A stretch of DNA of 64,000 nucleotides from Acidobacteriota bacterium (GTDB lineage Bacteria > Acidobacteriota > Terriglobia > Acidiferrales > UBA7541). The position numbers and the translations under genes are program-made. Below the pieces are notes generated by a model. The model searched no databases and had not been told where the DNA came from. It worked only from the letters and a program-made list of their open reading frames with translations. The stretch's first letter is position 1. Every line of letters begins with the position of its first letter. The DNA is taken from positions 1 to 64,000 of the forward strand of contig JABCZN010000016.1 of assembly GCA_013289665.1 (NCBI GenBank), given 5' to 3'. This document shows, in pieces, positions 54,493 through 62,398 of the stretch.

Positions 54493-55404
54493 GTGGCTAT
54501 TGGGAAAAGCAGACAGTTGCAAGTTCCTGCTTGCAGTTGGAGGCATGTGCTTTCTTGGCTCCTGCTGACGGTGCTGGGATTTGTGGCCACGACGGGCGAT
54601 CTCTCAGCCGGCCCGCCCTTGCCTCGCGAGGGGACGCTCAGCGGGTATCACGAATATGTGTCCAAGGTCGAAGCGCGCAACCGGGAGGGACTGAGTAGGG
54701 GAGCATTTCTGTGGATTGATGAGCTGCCCGAGCCGGACAGAATCCGCGCTTACCTAAAATTGCAGCAGGGCGACGTGGTGATGAAGCGCATTGGCAAGGA
54801 AGACGCGGAAGGGGCGCCCAAGGTCTCCGGGGGGATGATTCACGACTGGGAGAGCATGATCTTCATTCCGGGGGTCAAGCTCGACCAGGTGGTGGGCGTT
54901 CTGCAGGATTACGATAAACATTCGATGTATTACGCGCCCGATGTGGAGAGTGCAAGAATCGAGTCGCGCGAAGGCGATCACTTCCGGGTGTTCATGAGGT
55001 TCCGGCGAAAGAAGGTCGTGACCGTGGTTTTAAATACCGAGCAGGATGTGGTCTATTTCCGTGATTCGGGGTCACGGGAGCACAGCCGGAGTTCCGCAGT
55101 GCGCATTCGCGAAGTAGCGAACCCGGGAACAAAAGAAGAAAAAGAGAAATCCCCGGATGAAGAGAATGGATTTTTGTGGCAGATGGATACCTGGTGGCGC
55201 ATGGAAGAACGCGAGGGCGGGGTTTACGTGCAAAATGAAGCGGTATCGCTGACGCGGGACATTCCGTCGGGGTTGGGGTGGCTGATCGGACCGTTTGTGA
55301 CCAGCATCCCCAAAGAGACGCTGGAGTTTACGATGAATGCGACGCGCGAAGCAGTGGTGGGACAGGGCAAGCGTTGGCCTCGGGAAGCCTTTCTTAAAAA
55401 TTGA
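54493..55404 (+). CDS. Exported START/SRPBCC-like protein
   Basis: A 303-residue protein from GTG 54493. A leader helix (VLSWLLLTVLGFVATTGDLS) precedes a ~230-residue domain: VSGGMIHDWESMIFIPGVKL, QVVGVLQDYDKHSMYYAPDV, RRKKVVTVVLNTEQDVVYF, and the final long helix LIGPFVTSIPKETLEFTMNA. The strand order and closing helix resemble the START/polyketide-cyclase fold that holds hydrophobic ligands. The final four codons run into an FkbM remnant, so the natural C-terminus may have been altered. Confidence 0.65.
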   Translation: MAIGKSRQLQVPACSWRHVLSWLLLTVLGFVATTGDLSAGPPLPREGTLSGYHEYVSKVEARNREGLSRGAFLWIDELPEPDRIRAYLKLQQGDVVMKRIGKEDAEGAPKVSGGMIHDWESMIFIPGVKLDQVVGVLQDYDKHSMYYAPDVESARIESREGDHFRVFMRFRRKKVVTVVLNTEQDVVYFRDSGSREHSRSSAVRIREVANPGTKEEKEKSPDEENGFLWQMDTWWRMEEREGGVYVQNEAVSLTRDIPSGLGWLIGPFVTSIPKETLEFTMNATREAVVGQGKRWPREAFLKN

Positions 55405-55614
55405 TGTGGACGGGCCGAGGCATCTCGCCTGGGCGCCAGGACGGTGTTCGACAGGGTTAAGCCCGTCCTGTTGATCGAACTGCATGAACTCGACCTCTCG
55501 AAGGACCAACGCCCGGCCATCCTCAAGTTGCGGGACCATAATTATAATTTGAGGTCCCTGGGCGCAAGCGAATGGCAAGAACTTTTCATCGCCGAGCCGC
55601 CCGGCAAGTTCTAG
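55394..55614 (+). pseudogene. FkbM-type methyltransferase C-terminal remnant with frameshift
   Basis: AAAATTGATGTGGACGGGCC encodes KIDVDGP, the FkbM motif (KIDVEGAE). After a frame change near 55417 the text continues EASRLGARTVFDRVKPVLLI and ELHELDLSKDQRPAIL to a stop at 55614. This order (KIDVEG, ~20 residues, RPVLLIEVH) is the family's C-terminal third. Nothing upstream belongs to it; the START-like gene occupies that space. A truncated, frameshifted fragment. Confidence 0.5.
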
Positions 55615-56155
55615 CAATAAAAGATGGAATTCCACGCGTCCGGAACCCCCCGAAGCGAATGCCTGGTGCCAGGAATAGCAGCAGAGGCGGAAGCTCGCCT
55701 GCCTGACCTTATGTCATGTTTTGCGCGTGGTTTGAAAAGGATTCGGCGCCTGTGCCACTGGCGAGGTTGACGAGCGCGTGGGTTTCCCGTGGTCGAGCGA
55801 ACGAAGGGGCGAAGGAGGATTTTCTGCCCGGGCAGCGGAAGACCAAAACGCGGGAAACGGCGTCTAACTGGAATGGTGGGGCCGGCCCGCGCGACTGGGA
55901 AGTCGGAGGCAAGTCTTTTCTTTTGCAGAGCTTCGAAATACAATGGGTGCGCGAAGGGCTTTGATTGGATGGAGCTAGAGCGAACACGGGAGTCGTGAGC
56001 TACCCCGCCTGAAGTGCAATTCAGCCTGCGGCTTGAGCAGGAAACATTCGGCGCCGTTCGGGCGTATTAGTGGTAGGCAAGCGAGAAACTTGTAGGGGTT
56101 GGCAGTGTCGCTCCGCGCGGGTGGTTCGCAGCGGAATCGTGCGAGGCAAGTCATC
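55615..56155. other. Intergenic region upstream of the exporter operon
   Basis: About 540 bases. An 82-codon plus-strand frame at 55716-55961 has no ribosome site or recognised motif and was not called. Presumably contains the promoter of the adaptor-ATPase operon. Confidence 0.4.
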
Positions 56156-57556
56156 ATGAAGACGTGGCAAAAGGTCGGGACAGGACTGGGCGGAGTGGTC
56201 GTGCTGGGCGGGATCGTGTTGTTCAGCATCAACCAGGCGAACAAAGGCGTGGTGACGGTGCAGACCGCGAAAGTGGCGAAAGTGGACTCGTTGGTTTCCC
56301 AGGTAACCGCCTCTGGAGAGGTGAAGCCGACAACTTACACCAACATCACCGCGCAAGGATTTGGGCGGATCACGGAGATCCTGGTAAAGGAAGGCGACCA
56401 CATCAAGAAGGGCGACCGGCTGCTGCTGCAGGAGAACGTGCAGGCCAACGCGGATGTGCAAGCGCAGTCAGCGGCAATCAATTCCAATCAGTCTGGCGTG
56501 CAGGTGGCGGAGTCCAGCTTTACCGCGGCAAAAGCCGATCTGATCCAGCAGGAAGCCAATCTGGAAAAAGCCAAACTGGATTACGATCGCGGCCAAGGAC
56601 TTTACAAAGACGGCTTGATCCCTAAGCAGGATTTCGACCAGCGGAAGACAGCCTATGACGCGACGGTGGCGGCTGTCGATGCATCCAGGGCGCGCATGCA
56701 GGCGCAGAGGGCGCAGCTGGAGCAAGTGCGCTCGAACCTGGACCAGAGCAAGGCAGTGCTGGTGCGCACGAAGGATGTGCTGCAGAAAACCACCTACTTT
56801 TCGCCGATCAACGGGATCGTGAGTTACCTGCCGGTGCGGCTCGGCGAATACGTGGTGCCGGGAATTCAGAACGCGACGGGAAGTTTCCTGATGACACTTT
56901 CCGACATGTCCATTGTGACTTCGGAAGTCAAAGTGGACGAGACCGACATCGTGAATGTCCGGATCGGGCAGGATGCGGATGTGACGATTGACGCGATTCC
57001 CGGCAAAGTGTTCAAAGGCCAAGTGACGGAAATCGGCTCGCAGGCGGTGCTGCGGAGCTCTGGTCTGGCCACGACGCAGACCACGACGAGCAACCAGGAA
57101 GCGAAGGATTTTAAGGTGGTAGTGACGCTCGCGAGTCCGCCGGAGAACCTGCGCCCCGGGCTTTCGACGACGGCAAAAATCAGGACGGCGGAAAAAAAGG
57201 GTGTGATTGCGATTCCGATCCAGGCGCTTGCCGTGCGCTCGCGCAAGGACCTGGAGGAAGCGGCGAAGACCGGCAAGAAGGACAGCAATGTTACGCTGGC
57301 CGCGCCCGCGCCGGTTTCGACTGGCGATCCGAAGAAGGACGAGATTCAGGGGGTTTTTGTCATTAACGGCAAGAAGGCAATGTTCCGTCCCGTGGAAACG
57401 GGTATTTCCGGTGTGACCGATATTGAAATTTCAAAGGGATTGCAGGCAGGCGACGAAATCGTGGTGGGAAGCTATAAGGCGCTGCGCACCTTGAAGCCCG
57501 AGGCGGCGATTAAAGTGGACAATACGGCGCCGAAGAAAATCGAAGAAAAAGAGTGA
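56156..57556 (+). CDS. HlyD/MacA-type periplasmic adaptor protein
   Basis: A 466-residue membrane-fusion protein linking an inner-membrane exporter to an outer-membrane channel. Start ATG 56156 after GAGGCAAG. Residues ~7-27 are the anchor helix (VGTGLGGVVVLGGIVLFSIN). GRITEILVKEGDHIKKGDRL is the first half of the lipoyl domain, a long coiled-coil hairpin spans ~120-230 (VDASRARMQAQRAQLEQVRS), and SPINGIVSYLPVRLGEYVVP closes the lipoyl domain. A beta-barrel domain follows with VTSEVKVDETDIVNVRIGQD. Its stop overlaps the GTG of the ATPase gene. Confidence 0.92.
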   Translation: MKTWQKVGTGLGGVVVLGGIVLFSINQANKGVVTVQTAKVAKVDSLVSQVTASGEVKPTTYTNITAQGFGRITEILVKEGDHIKKGDRLLLQENVQANADVQAQSAAINSNQSGVQVAESSFTAAKADLIQQEANLEKAKLDYDRGQGLYKDGLIPKQDFDQRKTAYDATVAAVDASRARMQAQRAQLEQVRSNLDQSKAVLVRTKDVLQKTTYFSPINGIVSYLPVRLGEYVVPGIQNATGSFLMTLSDMSIVTSEVKVDETDIVNVRIGQDADVTIDAIPGKVFKGQVTEIGSQAVLRSSGLATTQTTTSNQEAKDFKVVVTLASPPENLRPGLSTTAKIRTAEKKGVIAIPIQALAVRSRKDLEEAAKTGKKDSNVTLAAPAPVSTGDPKKDEIQGVFVINGKKAMFRPVETGISGVTDIEISKGLQAGDEIVVGSYKALRTLKPEAAIKVDNTAPKKIEEKE

Positions 57557-58326
57557 GTTCGGCTGAAGACAGGGAGAAGCGGATGCCTCTAGAGATCACA
57601 GCATCGGAATCGTACCGGCAGGATCTGGTGGACGCCGGCATCGTGATTCGCACGGAAGCGCTGGCGAAGGTCTACCAGATGGGCACCGAAGAAGTGCATG
57701 CCTTGCGCGGGATCGACGTGGAAATTCACAAAGGCGAATACGTAGCCATCATGGGGCCTTCGGGCTCCGGGAAATCCACGCTGATGAACCTGATCGGGTG
57801 CCTCGATTCACCGAGCTCTGGGCGCTACTGGCTGGCCGGGCGGCTGGTGAGCGAATTGGACGACGATGAGCTGGCGTATATCCGGAACAAGGAAATTGGC
57901 TTCGTGTTCCAGACGTTTAACCTGTTGCCGCGGGCGACGGCGCTGCACAACGTAGAGCTTCCGCTCATTTACAACGGCACGCCTTCAGAAGAACGCATTG
58001 AACGGGCTAAAAAGGCGCTGGAGCGCGTGGACTTGGTGCCCCGCATGCATCACAAGCCGAATGAGCTTTCAGGCGGCCAGCGGCAGAGGGTGGCGATTGC
58101 CCGGGCGCTCGTGAACAATCCCTCCATCGTGCTGGCGGACGAACCGACGGGCAACCTGGATTCGAAGACCGGCGAAGAAATAATGAATTTGTTTGAAAAC
58201 CTGCATGGGCAGGGGAACACGATCATTCTGGTGACTCACGAAATGGACATCGCGCAGCACGCGCACCGGGTGATTTTCATCCGCGACGGAAAAATCGCGT
58301 CCGACGAAAAAGTAATCAAGAAGTAG
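57553..58326 (+). CDS. MacB/LolD-type ABC transporter ATPase
   Basis: A 257-residue nucleotide-binding subunit. Walker A GPSGSGKSTLM, Q-loop FVFQTFNLLPRATALHNVEL, signature LSGGQRQRVAIARAL, Walker B IVLADEPTGNLD and the H-loop ILVTHEMD are all intact. The 'DEPTGNLDSKTGEEIM' text is that of the LolD/MacB group. GTG 57553 overlaps the adaptor stop (GTGA); ATG 57583 is a possible later start. No permease follows, unlike the usual adaptor-ATPase-permease order. Confidence 0.93.
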   Translation: MSSAEDREKRMPLEITASESYRQDLVDAGIVIRTEALAKVYQMGTEEVHALRGIDVEIHKGEYVAIMGPSGSGKSTLMNLIGCLDSPSSGRYWLAGRLVSELDDDELAYIRNKEIGFVFQTFNLLPRATALHNVELPLIYNGTPSEERIERAKKALERVDLVPRMHHKPNELSGGQRQRVAIARALVNNPSIVLADEPTGNLDSKTGEEIMNLFENLHGQGNTIILVTHEMDIAQHAHRVIFIRDGKIASDEKVIKK

Positions 58327-58390
58327 AATTTCTAGCTGGAGCCGCCTGATCCCCCAAAATCCCTGCTGAGTTACCACCGCATATTCCGGT

Positions 58391-59335
58391 TTAACGAACC
58401 GGCGATGCATGGGAAATCTCTGCGTCGGCGAAGGTTTCCGGCGCGGCCAGATAGGTGCGCGAGAGGCGGTCGTGCCAGGTCATGGCGTCCTCGTCCCAGA
58501 GGGCCCAGAAAAACCCGAGGAAAAATGTGCCCGCGGAAATCATGTAGCCCGCGGTGCGCCAGAACAGTTGTTGCGCAGTGGGCGAATCGCCGGTGAAACT
58601 CGTGACTGCCAAACCGCGAACCATCATTCCCGGAGTGGTTCCGCCAAAGATGGTGAACAGGCCGAAGTATTGGATATAGACGAAGGCGAAGGTAGAGAAG
58701 CAGACGACCGCGCTCAATTTGCTCAGCGTGAACTGGCCGCCCAGGGAGCCAAACAGGGCGAGAAACCCGCCATAGGCGAAGGCGAGGCAGGCTGCGTCGA
58801 TTAGGGCGGCGCGCCGGCGCTCACGCAAGGTGGCGACCGGGTAGAGGTCCGAGGGCGATTCCTCGGGGACCTCGGGAGCTTCTTCCTGCTCTTCCGATAG
58901 AGGCGGCAGGGAGACGTCAATGAGGAGCCGGGCGTCGTCTGGCTCCGCTTTCTGAGGAGGTCTGCCGATGGCGATCGTGAACGCGAAATCGTCGTCGGGA
59001 TCGTCGGCGGTGGTCTGCAGTTCCGCCGCATCGACGGCCACCGCTGCCGCGGGCTGGCGGCTTTCAAAGGGAAGTTCCGTCTGTGCTTCGTTGGGGAAGG
59101 CCTTCCTGCGGCGCGCACGGTAGGCCTGGAGACGCTGATTGAGCTCCCCGCGCCATTCCTCTTCGCCCGACGAACGCAAAGCTAGATTGCCCTCTGTGGA
59201 GGCAGGCGATTCCGCCAGGGAAGAGATTTCAGGATGGTCACAAAAATGGCACGCGCGCTCTCCCGAGGAGAGCACCGCGCCACACTGCGGGCATATTGTA
59301 TTCACCGGTAGTTTTTGCGCTGCGGACGCTCTCAC
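58391..59335 (-). CDS. RDD-family membrane protein with zinc-ribbon N-terminus
   Basis: A 314-residue protein. Residues ~15-34 form a zinc ribbon (CPQCGAVLSSGERACHFCDH). A ~130-residue acidic/arginine linker follows. The RDD domain is at ~175-300: RERRRAALIDAACLAFAYGG carries the Arg and Asp of the name, FTIFGGTTPGMMVRGLAVTS is the conserved loop and HDRLSRTYL the final Asp. Helices: ACLAFAYGGFLALFG, AVVCFSTFAFVYIQYF, ISAGTFFLGFFWALW. Convergent with the ABC ATPase gene. Transport function is suspected for RDD proteins but unproven here. Confidence 0.85.
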   Translation of the reverse strand: MRASAAQKLPVNTICPQCGAVLSSGERACHFCDHPEISSLAESPASTEGNLALRSSGEEEWRGELNQRLQAYRARRRKAFPNEAQTELPFESRQPAAAVAVDAAELQTTADDPDDDFAFTIAIGRPPQKAEPDDARLLIDVSLPPLSEEQEEAPEVPEESPSDLYPVATLRERRRAALIDAACLAFAYGGFLALFGSLGGQFTLSKLSAVVCFSTFAFVYIQYFGLFTIFGGTTPGMMVRGLAVTSFTGDSPTAQQLFWRTAGYMISAGTFFLGFFWALWDEDAMTWHDRLSRTYLAAPETFADAEISHASPVR

Positions 59336-59433
59336 TCCGGTGAGGAGCAGAGGAGGAAATCATACTACTGGAGGCCAGCGGTGAACATTAAGGAAATCAA
59401 AGGATGGAGCTAAAGAGTTAGCGGGTCCCCGGG

Positions 59434-59835
59434 CTAGAGTTCGACTTGCTGGGCGAGCATTTCGCGATTCAGGGCGATGCGGCGGCCAAGAGCCACAGCC
59501 GCAAAGTGGGCGCAGCCGGCGCGTTCTTCCTCAGCCCAGGCGCGCACGGCCGGGAAGATCTTGGCGAAGCCCTGGTCGAGAAGATTCAGAAAACCGTAGT
59601 AGGCGCCAACGATCTGCAGGCCGGAACGATCTGCCGGACGGTCCGGGCACAACTGGAGAATCTGCACGACGCGGGCGTAATCGCGGCCGGCGGCTCGGAC
59701 CTGAATTCCCGTAACGTCCCGGACATCTTCAGTAATGGAAGTGTGCAGGGACGACGCGGTCAACGACCGGCAATAGGAAACGAAAAACATCAGCAAGGTC
59801 AGAAGAGAGAACGCAAGAATGAATGCGGCCATCAT
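59434..59835 (-). CDS. Small N-terminally anchored membrane protein
   Basis: A 133-residue protein with one N-terminal helix (FILAFSLLTLLMFFVSYC) and a soluble ~105-residue part (RDYARVVQILQLCPDRPADR, YGFLNLLDQGFAKIFPAVRA). Its ATG overlaps the stop of the upstream polytopic protein (ATGA), so they are co-translated. Unknown family. Confidence 0.6.
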   Translation of the reverse strand: MMAAFILAFSLLTLLMFFVSYCRSLTASSLHTSITEDVRDVTGIQVRAAGRDYARVVQILQLCPDRPADRSGLQIVGAYYGFLNLLDQGFAKIFPAVRAWAEEERAGCAHFAAVALGRRIALNREMLAQQVEL

Positions 59836-60527
59836 CGCGGCACCGCCACAAGGCGAGCCGGGGTGAGCCGGGAATCTTCCGAATAGCGCATGATGGTCAT
59901 CGCCCAGGAAACGGGCAGGAAGCAGCCAAGAATCGGAGCGAGATACTGAACCACTTCGTATCGAGGCGCCAGGTTCAGCAGGGCATAGCTGCCCGCGTAG
60001 GCGCTGAAATAGAGACCCAGGGAGAGAACCATCTGCACAAGGCGCGTGCGCGTCTCCTGCAATTTGAGGACGGCGCCCCAGAGCAGGTAGGTCAGCACCA
60101 AGCCGACAAAATAGAGGTTCTGGGAGAGTTCAACCGCAAAGACTGTGGTGAGGCGTTCGGTGGACTGCGCAACGACGGCATAGGAAAAACCTGCCGTTCC
60201 CAGAAGCAGCAGTACCGCAACGAACCGGACGTATTTGGCAAGCTGGAGTTCAGCGAAGACCCGCGATGCGAGACTGATCACCGCGACAAACAGCGCAATC
60301 GTCAACAAACAGTCCGTGTAGTAATAAGCGTAGCCGTATTGGGGCGAGTCCACGCCATAAAAGCGCAAAACGCCCTGGCGGATCAGATCTGCGAACAGGG
60401 ACAGGATTACATAAAGATTTAGGAAAAAATATTTAAGAAACGAGGTCCGACGTAAAGAGCAGGCGACAAAACACACCCCTGCGCACATTCCCACGATCCA
60501 GATAGCAAGTGCGATTCCGCTAGGCAT
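59832..60527 (-). CDS. Seven-helix membrane protein
   Basis: A 231-residue protein with about seven helices (ALAIWIVGMCAGVCFVAC, FFLNLYVILSLFADLI, LLTIALFVAVISLASRV, VAVLLLLGTAGFSYAVV, LYFVGLVLTYLLWGAVL, LVQMVLSLGLYFSAYAGSYA, LAPILGCFLPVSWAMTI). The topology resembles bacterial 7TM receptors in size, but no signature motif is present and the family is unknown to me. It lies between a 50-residue exported peptide gene and a coupled small membrane protein, all on the minus strand. Confidence 0.65.
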   Translation of the reverse strand: MPSGIALAIWIVGMCAGVCFVACSLRRTSFLKYFFLNLYVILSLFADLIRQGVLRFYGVDSPQYGYAYYYTDCLLTIALFVAVISLASRVFAELQLAKYVRFVAVLLLLGTAGFSYAVVAQSTERLTTVFAVELSQNLYFVGLVLTYLLWGAVLKLQETRTRLVQMVLSLGLYFSAYAGSYALLNLAPRYEVVQYLAPILGCFLPVSWAMTIMRYSEDSRLTPARLVAVPR

Positions 60528-60585
60528 TTCCCTCGCACAATCTGGCCGGTCTGGGAATCAGACCTTCAACTGCAAACCGGCCGAA

Positions 60586-60738
60586 CTAATTGGATGGCGG
60601 CAGGGGCAACTTGGGAACTGGTGAAACGCCGTTGGCCATGATAACGGTGCTGTTATGAGCCGTCACCAAGGTCTTCAGTTCCATTGCGCCAACAAGAATA
60701 CCCAGAGCAAGAGCGAATGCACCTAGTTTACGTGACAT
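60586..60738 (-). CDS. 50-residue exported peptide
   Basis: ATG 60738 with GGAGG 7 bases upstream. The product begins MSRKLGAFALALGILVGAME, a basic n-region and hydrophobic core as in a signal peptide, and continues LKTLVTAHNSTVIMANGVSP to a Pro-rich end (VPKLPLPPSN). It ends 58 bases before the seven-helix protein gene on the same strand. I have an impression of similar short peptides in other Acidobacteria. Its coding status rests on the ribosome site and the peptide's sensible layout. Confidence 0.5.
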   Translation of the reverse strand: MSRKLGAFALALGILVGAMELKTLVTAHNSTVIMANGVSPVPKLPLPPSN

Positions 60739-61081
60739 TTAGTGCCTCCGAGAGCGGGATAACGAACGGAGACACTCTACCCTATAGCAGGATAGTGTCA
60801 AGCATGGCGCACCAAGACTCTGTGCAAAACCGCCAACGGAACGCGGCCTAGCAGTTTCGCCCAGCTTTCGCTAGACGGGAGCAGGGACCGCTTCCGACAG
60901 GACGGAGTGTAGTGTTCCACAACGAATAGGAGCAACGGTACCGAAGTGCCAAGTTGGATGGTACGGAAGTACTAGCTGGGTAGGGCGCTTCCGTCCGCTC
61001 CGAGCTAATATCATGAAATCAAAGGGGCGATGACGGCACTTTGGTCCTGGCAGGCCTCCCGCCGGGCCTTCAAACATGCGC

Positions 61082-61115
61082 GGCAACGCCCACATGGGTC
61101 ATGTGGGGCGTTGCC
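61082..61115. terminator. Strong hairpin upstream of the tRNA promoter
   Basis: GGCAACGCCcACATG pairs with CATGTggGGCGTTGCC around GGT. The short pyrimidine run CCCTTCTT follows, so it could terminate transcription from the left. Confidence 0.45.
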
Positions 61116-61120
61116 CCTTC

Positions 61121-61150
61121 TTGACACATTCGGCGGTTCGTTCGTAGCAT
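61121..61150 (+). promoter_or_regulatory. Promoter of tRNA-Met
   Basis: Perfect -35 TTGACA at 61121-61126 and TAGCAT at 61145-61150, spaced 18 bases, 15 bases ahead of the tRNA. Confidence 0.55.
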
Positions 61151-61165
61151 GAAGAATTGCGTTTC

Positions 61166-61240
61166 GCCGGCGTAGCTCAGTGGTAGAGCGAGGGTCTCAT
61201 AATCCCTAGGCCGTGGGTTCGATTCCCCCCGCCGGCACCA
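61166..61240 (+). tRNA. tRNA-Met (anticodon CAT)
   Basis: 75 bases with an encoded CCA end. Acceptor GCCGGCG pairs with CGCCGGC; D arm GCTC-AGTGGTA-GAGC; anticodon stem AGGG/CCCT with loop CTCATAA (CAT); T arm ends GGTTCGATTCC. The paired first base and lack of the initiator G-C triple favour elongator Met, but a lysidine-modified Ile-CAT tRNA cannot be excluded by eye. Confidence 0.92.
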
Positions 61241-61417
61241 TTGAATTCAAAAGACTTAATTCCGTTTTGGACCTCTCCGCGTATCCGCCGTGTATCTTGG
61301 TGTGAATTCTGACGCCGGGAGTTGCGCAGGAAGACGGATTTGAAAACAGCACGTTTCCGACGCCTAGAAGGAAGGGCCCACTCCCACGCCAGGTACAATT
61401 CGGGGATCGCCAATCTT

Positions 61418-62206
61418 TCACTTCGTTTTGCCGGACTTCTCCAATGGGAACGAGAACCCGTATTTAGCCAGGGTCGCACGAGCAGCCTCTGTCTTTATGA
61501 AATCTAGAAACGATCGAGCTGCGTCCTTATTTCTAGCGTTCTTTAGCACAATTGCCGCCTGTTCGATCGGTGGATGCATATCTGCCGGAATTTCCCAGCG
61601 TCTGCCATCCAGCATCGCCGATGATACCGCCAAGGAAAGGGCCACGATCCCCGCCTGCGCATTGCCGGACTGCACGAACTGCGCTGCCTGGGAAATATTA
61701 TCGCCGTAGACCAGTTTGCCTTTCACCTGATCGTAGATTCCTGCTTTCTGCATCGCGGCGACAGCCGCTCGCCCGTATGGCGCGTGCTCTGGATTTGCTA
61801 TTGCAATTTTCTGTACGCTTTCATTGAGTAATGCCGTCCAGCCCAATTGGGCCACATCTACCTTGGAATCCGCTGGTGTCCAGATAACGATTCGACCGAC
61901 CGCGTACCGATAAAGTGTTCCCGGTTCCGCGAGTCCCGCCGCTTCCAGCTTCCGCGCGTAATCGATGTCCGCCGAGAAAAAAAGATCAAACGGCGCCCCA
62001 TTCTGTAGCTGGGAAAAGAAATTCCCGCTTGATCCGTAGGTAACGTTTACCTTGTTTCCCGTTTGCTTTTCATATTGGCCCGCGATTTCGCTCATCGCGA
62101 ACTTCAAGTCGGCCGCCGCCGCGACGGCAATTTCTTGGGCGCAAGTCGGAGCAGCTATAACACAAAGCGCGAGGACCAGACTAAGCACGCTTTTCTGGGC
62201 TTTCAT
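61418..62206 (-). CDS. modA: Molybdate ABC transporter substrate-binding protein
   Basis: A 262-residue periplasmic binding protein from ATG 62206 behind AGGAGAAAA. Signal peptide (VLSLVLALCVIAAPTCAQE). The mature start EIAVAAAADLKFAMSEIA and YGSSGNFFSQLQNGAPFDLF are the ModA ligand-binding loops (Ser/Ala contacts to oxyanion); DIDYARKLEAAGL and AGIVALSLAVSSAM follow. Similar proteins bind molybdate or tungstate. ModB and ModC are not adjacent: the tRNA lies downstream and a porin upstream. Confidence 0.9.
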   Translation of the reverse strand: MKAQKSVLSLVLALCVIAAPTCAQEIAVAAAADLKFAMSEIAGQYEKQTGNKVNVTYGSSGNFFSQLQNGAPFDLFFSADIDYARKLEAAGLAEPGTLYRYAVGRIVIWTPADSKVDVAQLGWTALLNESVQKIAIANPEHAPYGRAAVAAMQKAGIYDQVKGKLVYGDNISQAAQFVQSGNAQAGIVALSLAVSSAMLDGRRWEIPADMHPPIEQAAIVLKNARNKDAARSFLDFIKTEAARATLAKYGFSFPLEKSGKTK

Positions 62207-62398
62207 CGTTTTCTCCTGGAACTCGTACAGGACTGCCAAACAGGTAGCGCTTCAGAAGGCAACTTTCCCAAACGCATTTGGGCCCCCGCGTCATTTGAGC
62301 GCAAGAGAATATTCGCATTGCCACGAAGAGCCGCGCGCCGCCGATCGCACGCTTCAGGTACCCATGCGGGCTCTCGCCTGAGCCCGCATCGGAAGCGG

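Larger units (their letters stand above)
60739..61165. other. Intergenic region upstream of tRNA-Met
   Basis: Contains GGTACGGAAGTACT at 60960-60973 (an exact copy is at 37528) and a related GGTACCGAAGTGCC just before it. A hairpin and a promoter for the tRNA lie near its right end. No gene is supported. Confidence 0.45.

Noticed and set aside
55716..55961. 82-codon plus-strand frame before the adaptor gene
   Set aside because: No ribosome site, signal or family resemblance; composition typical of chance.
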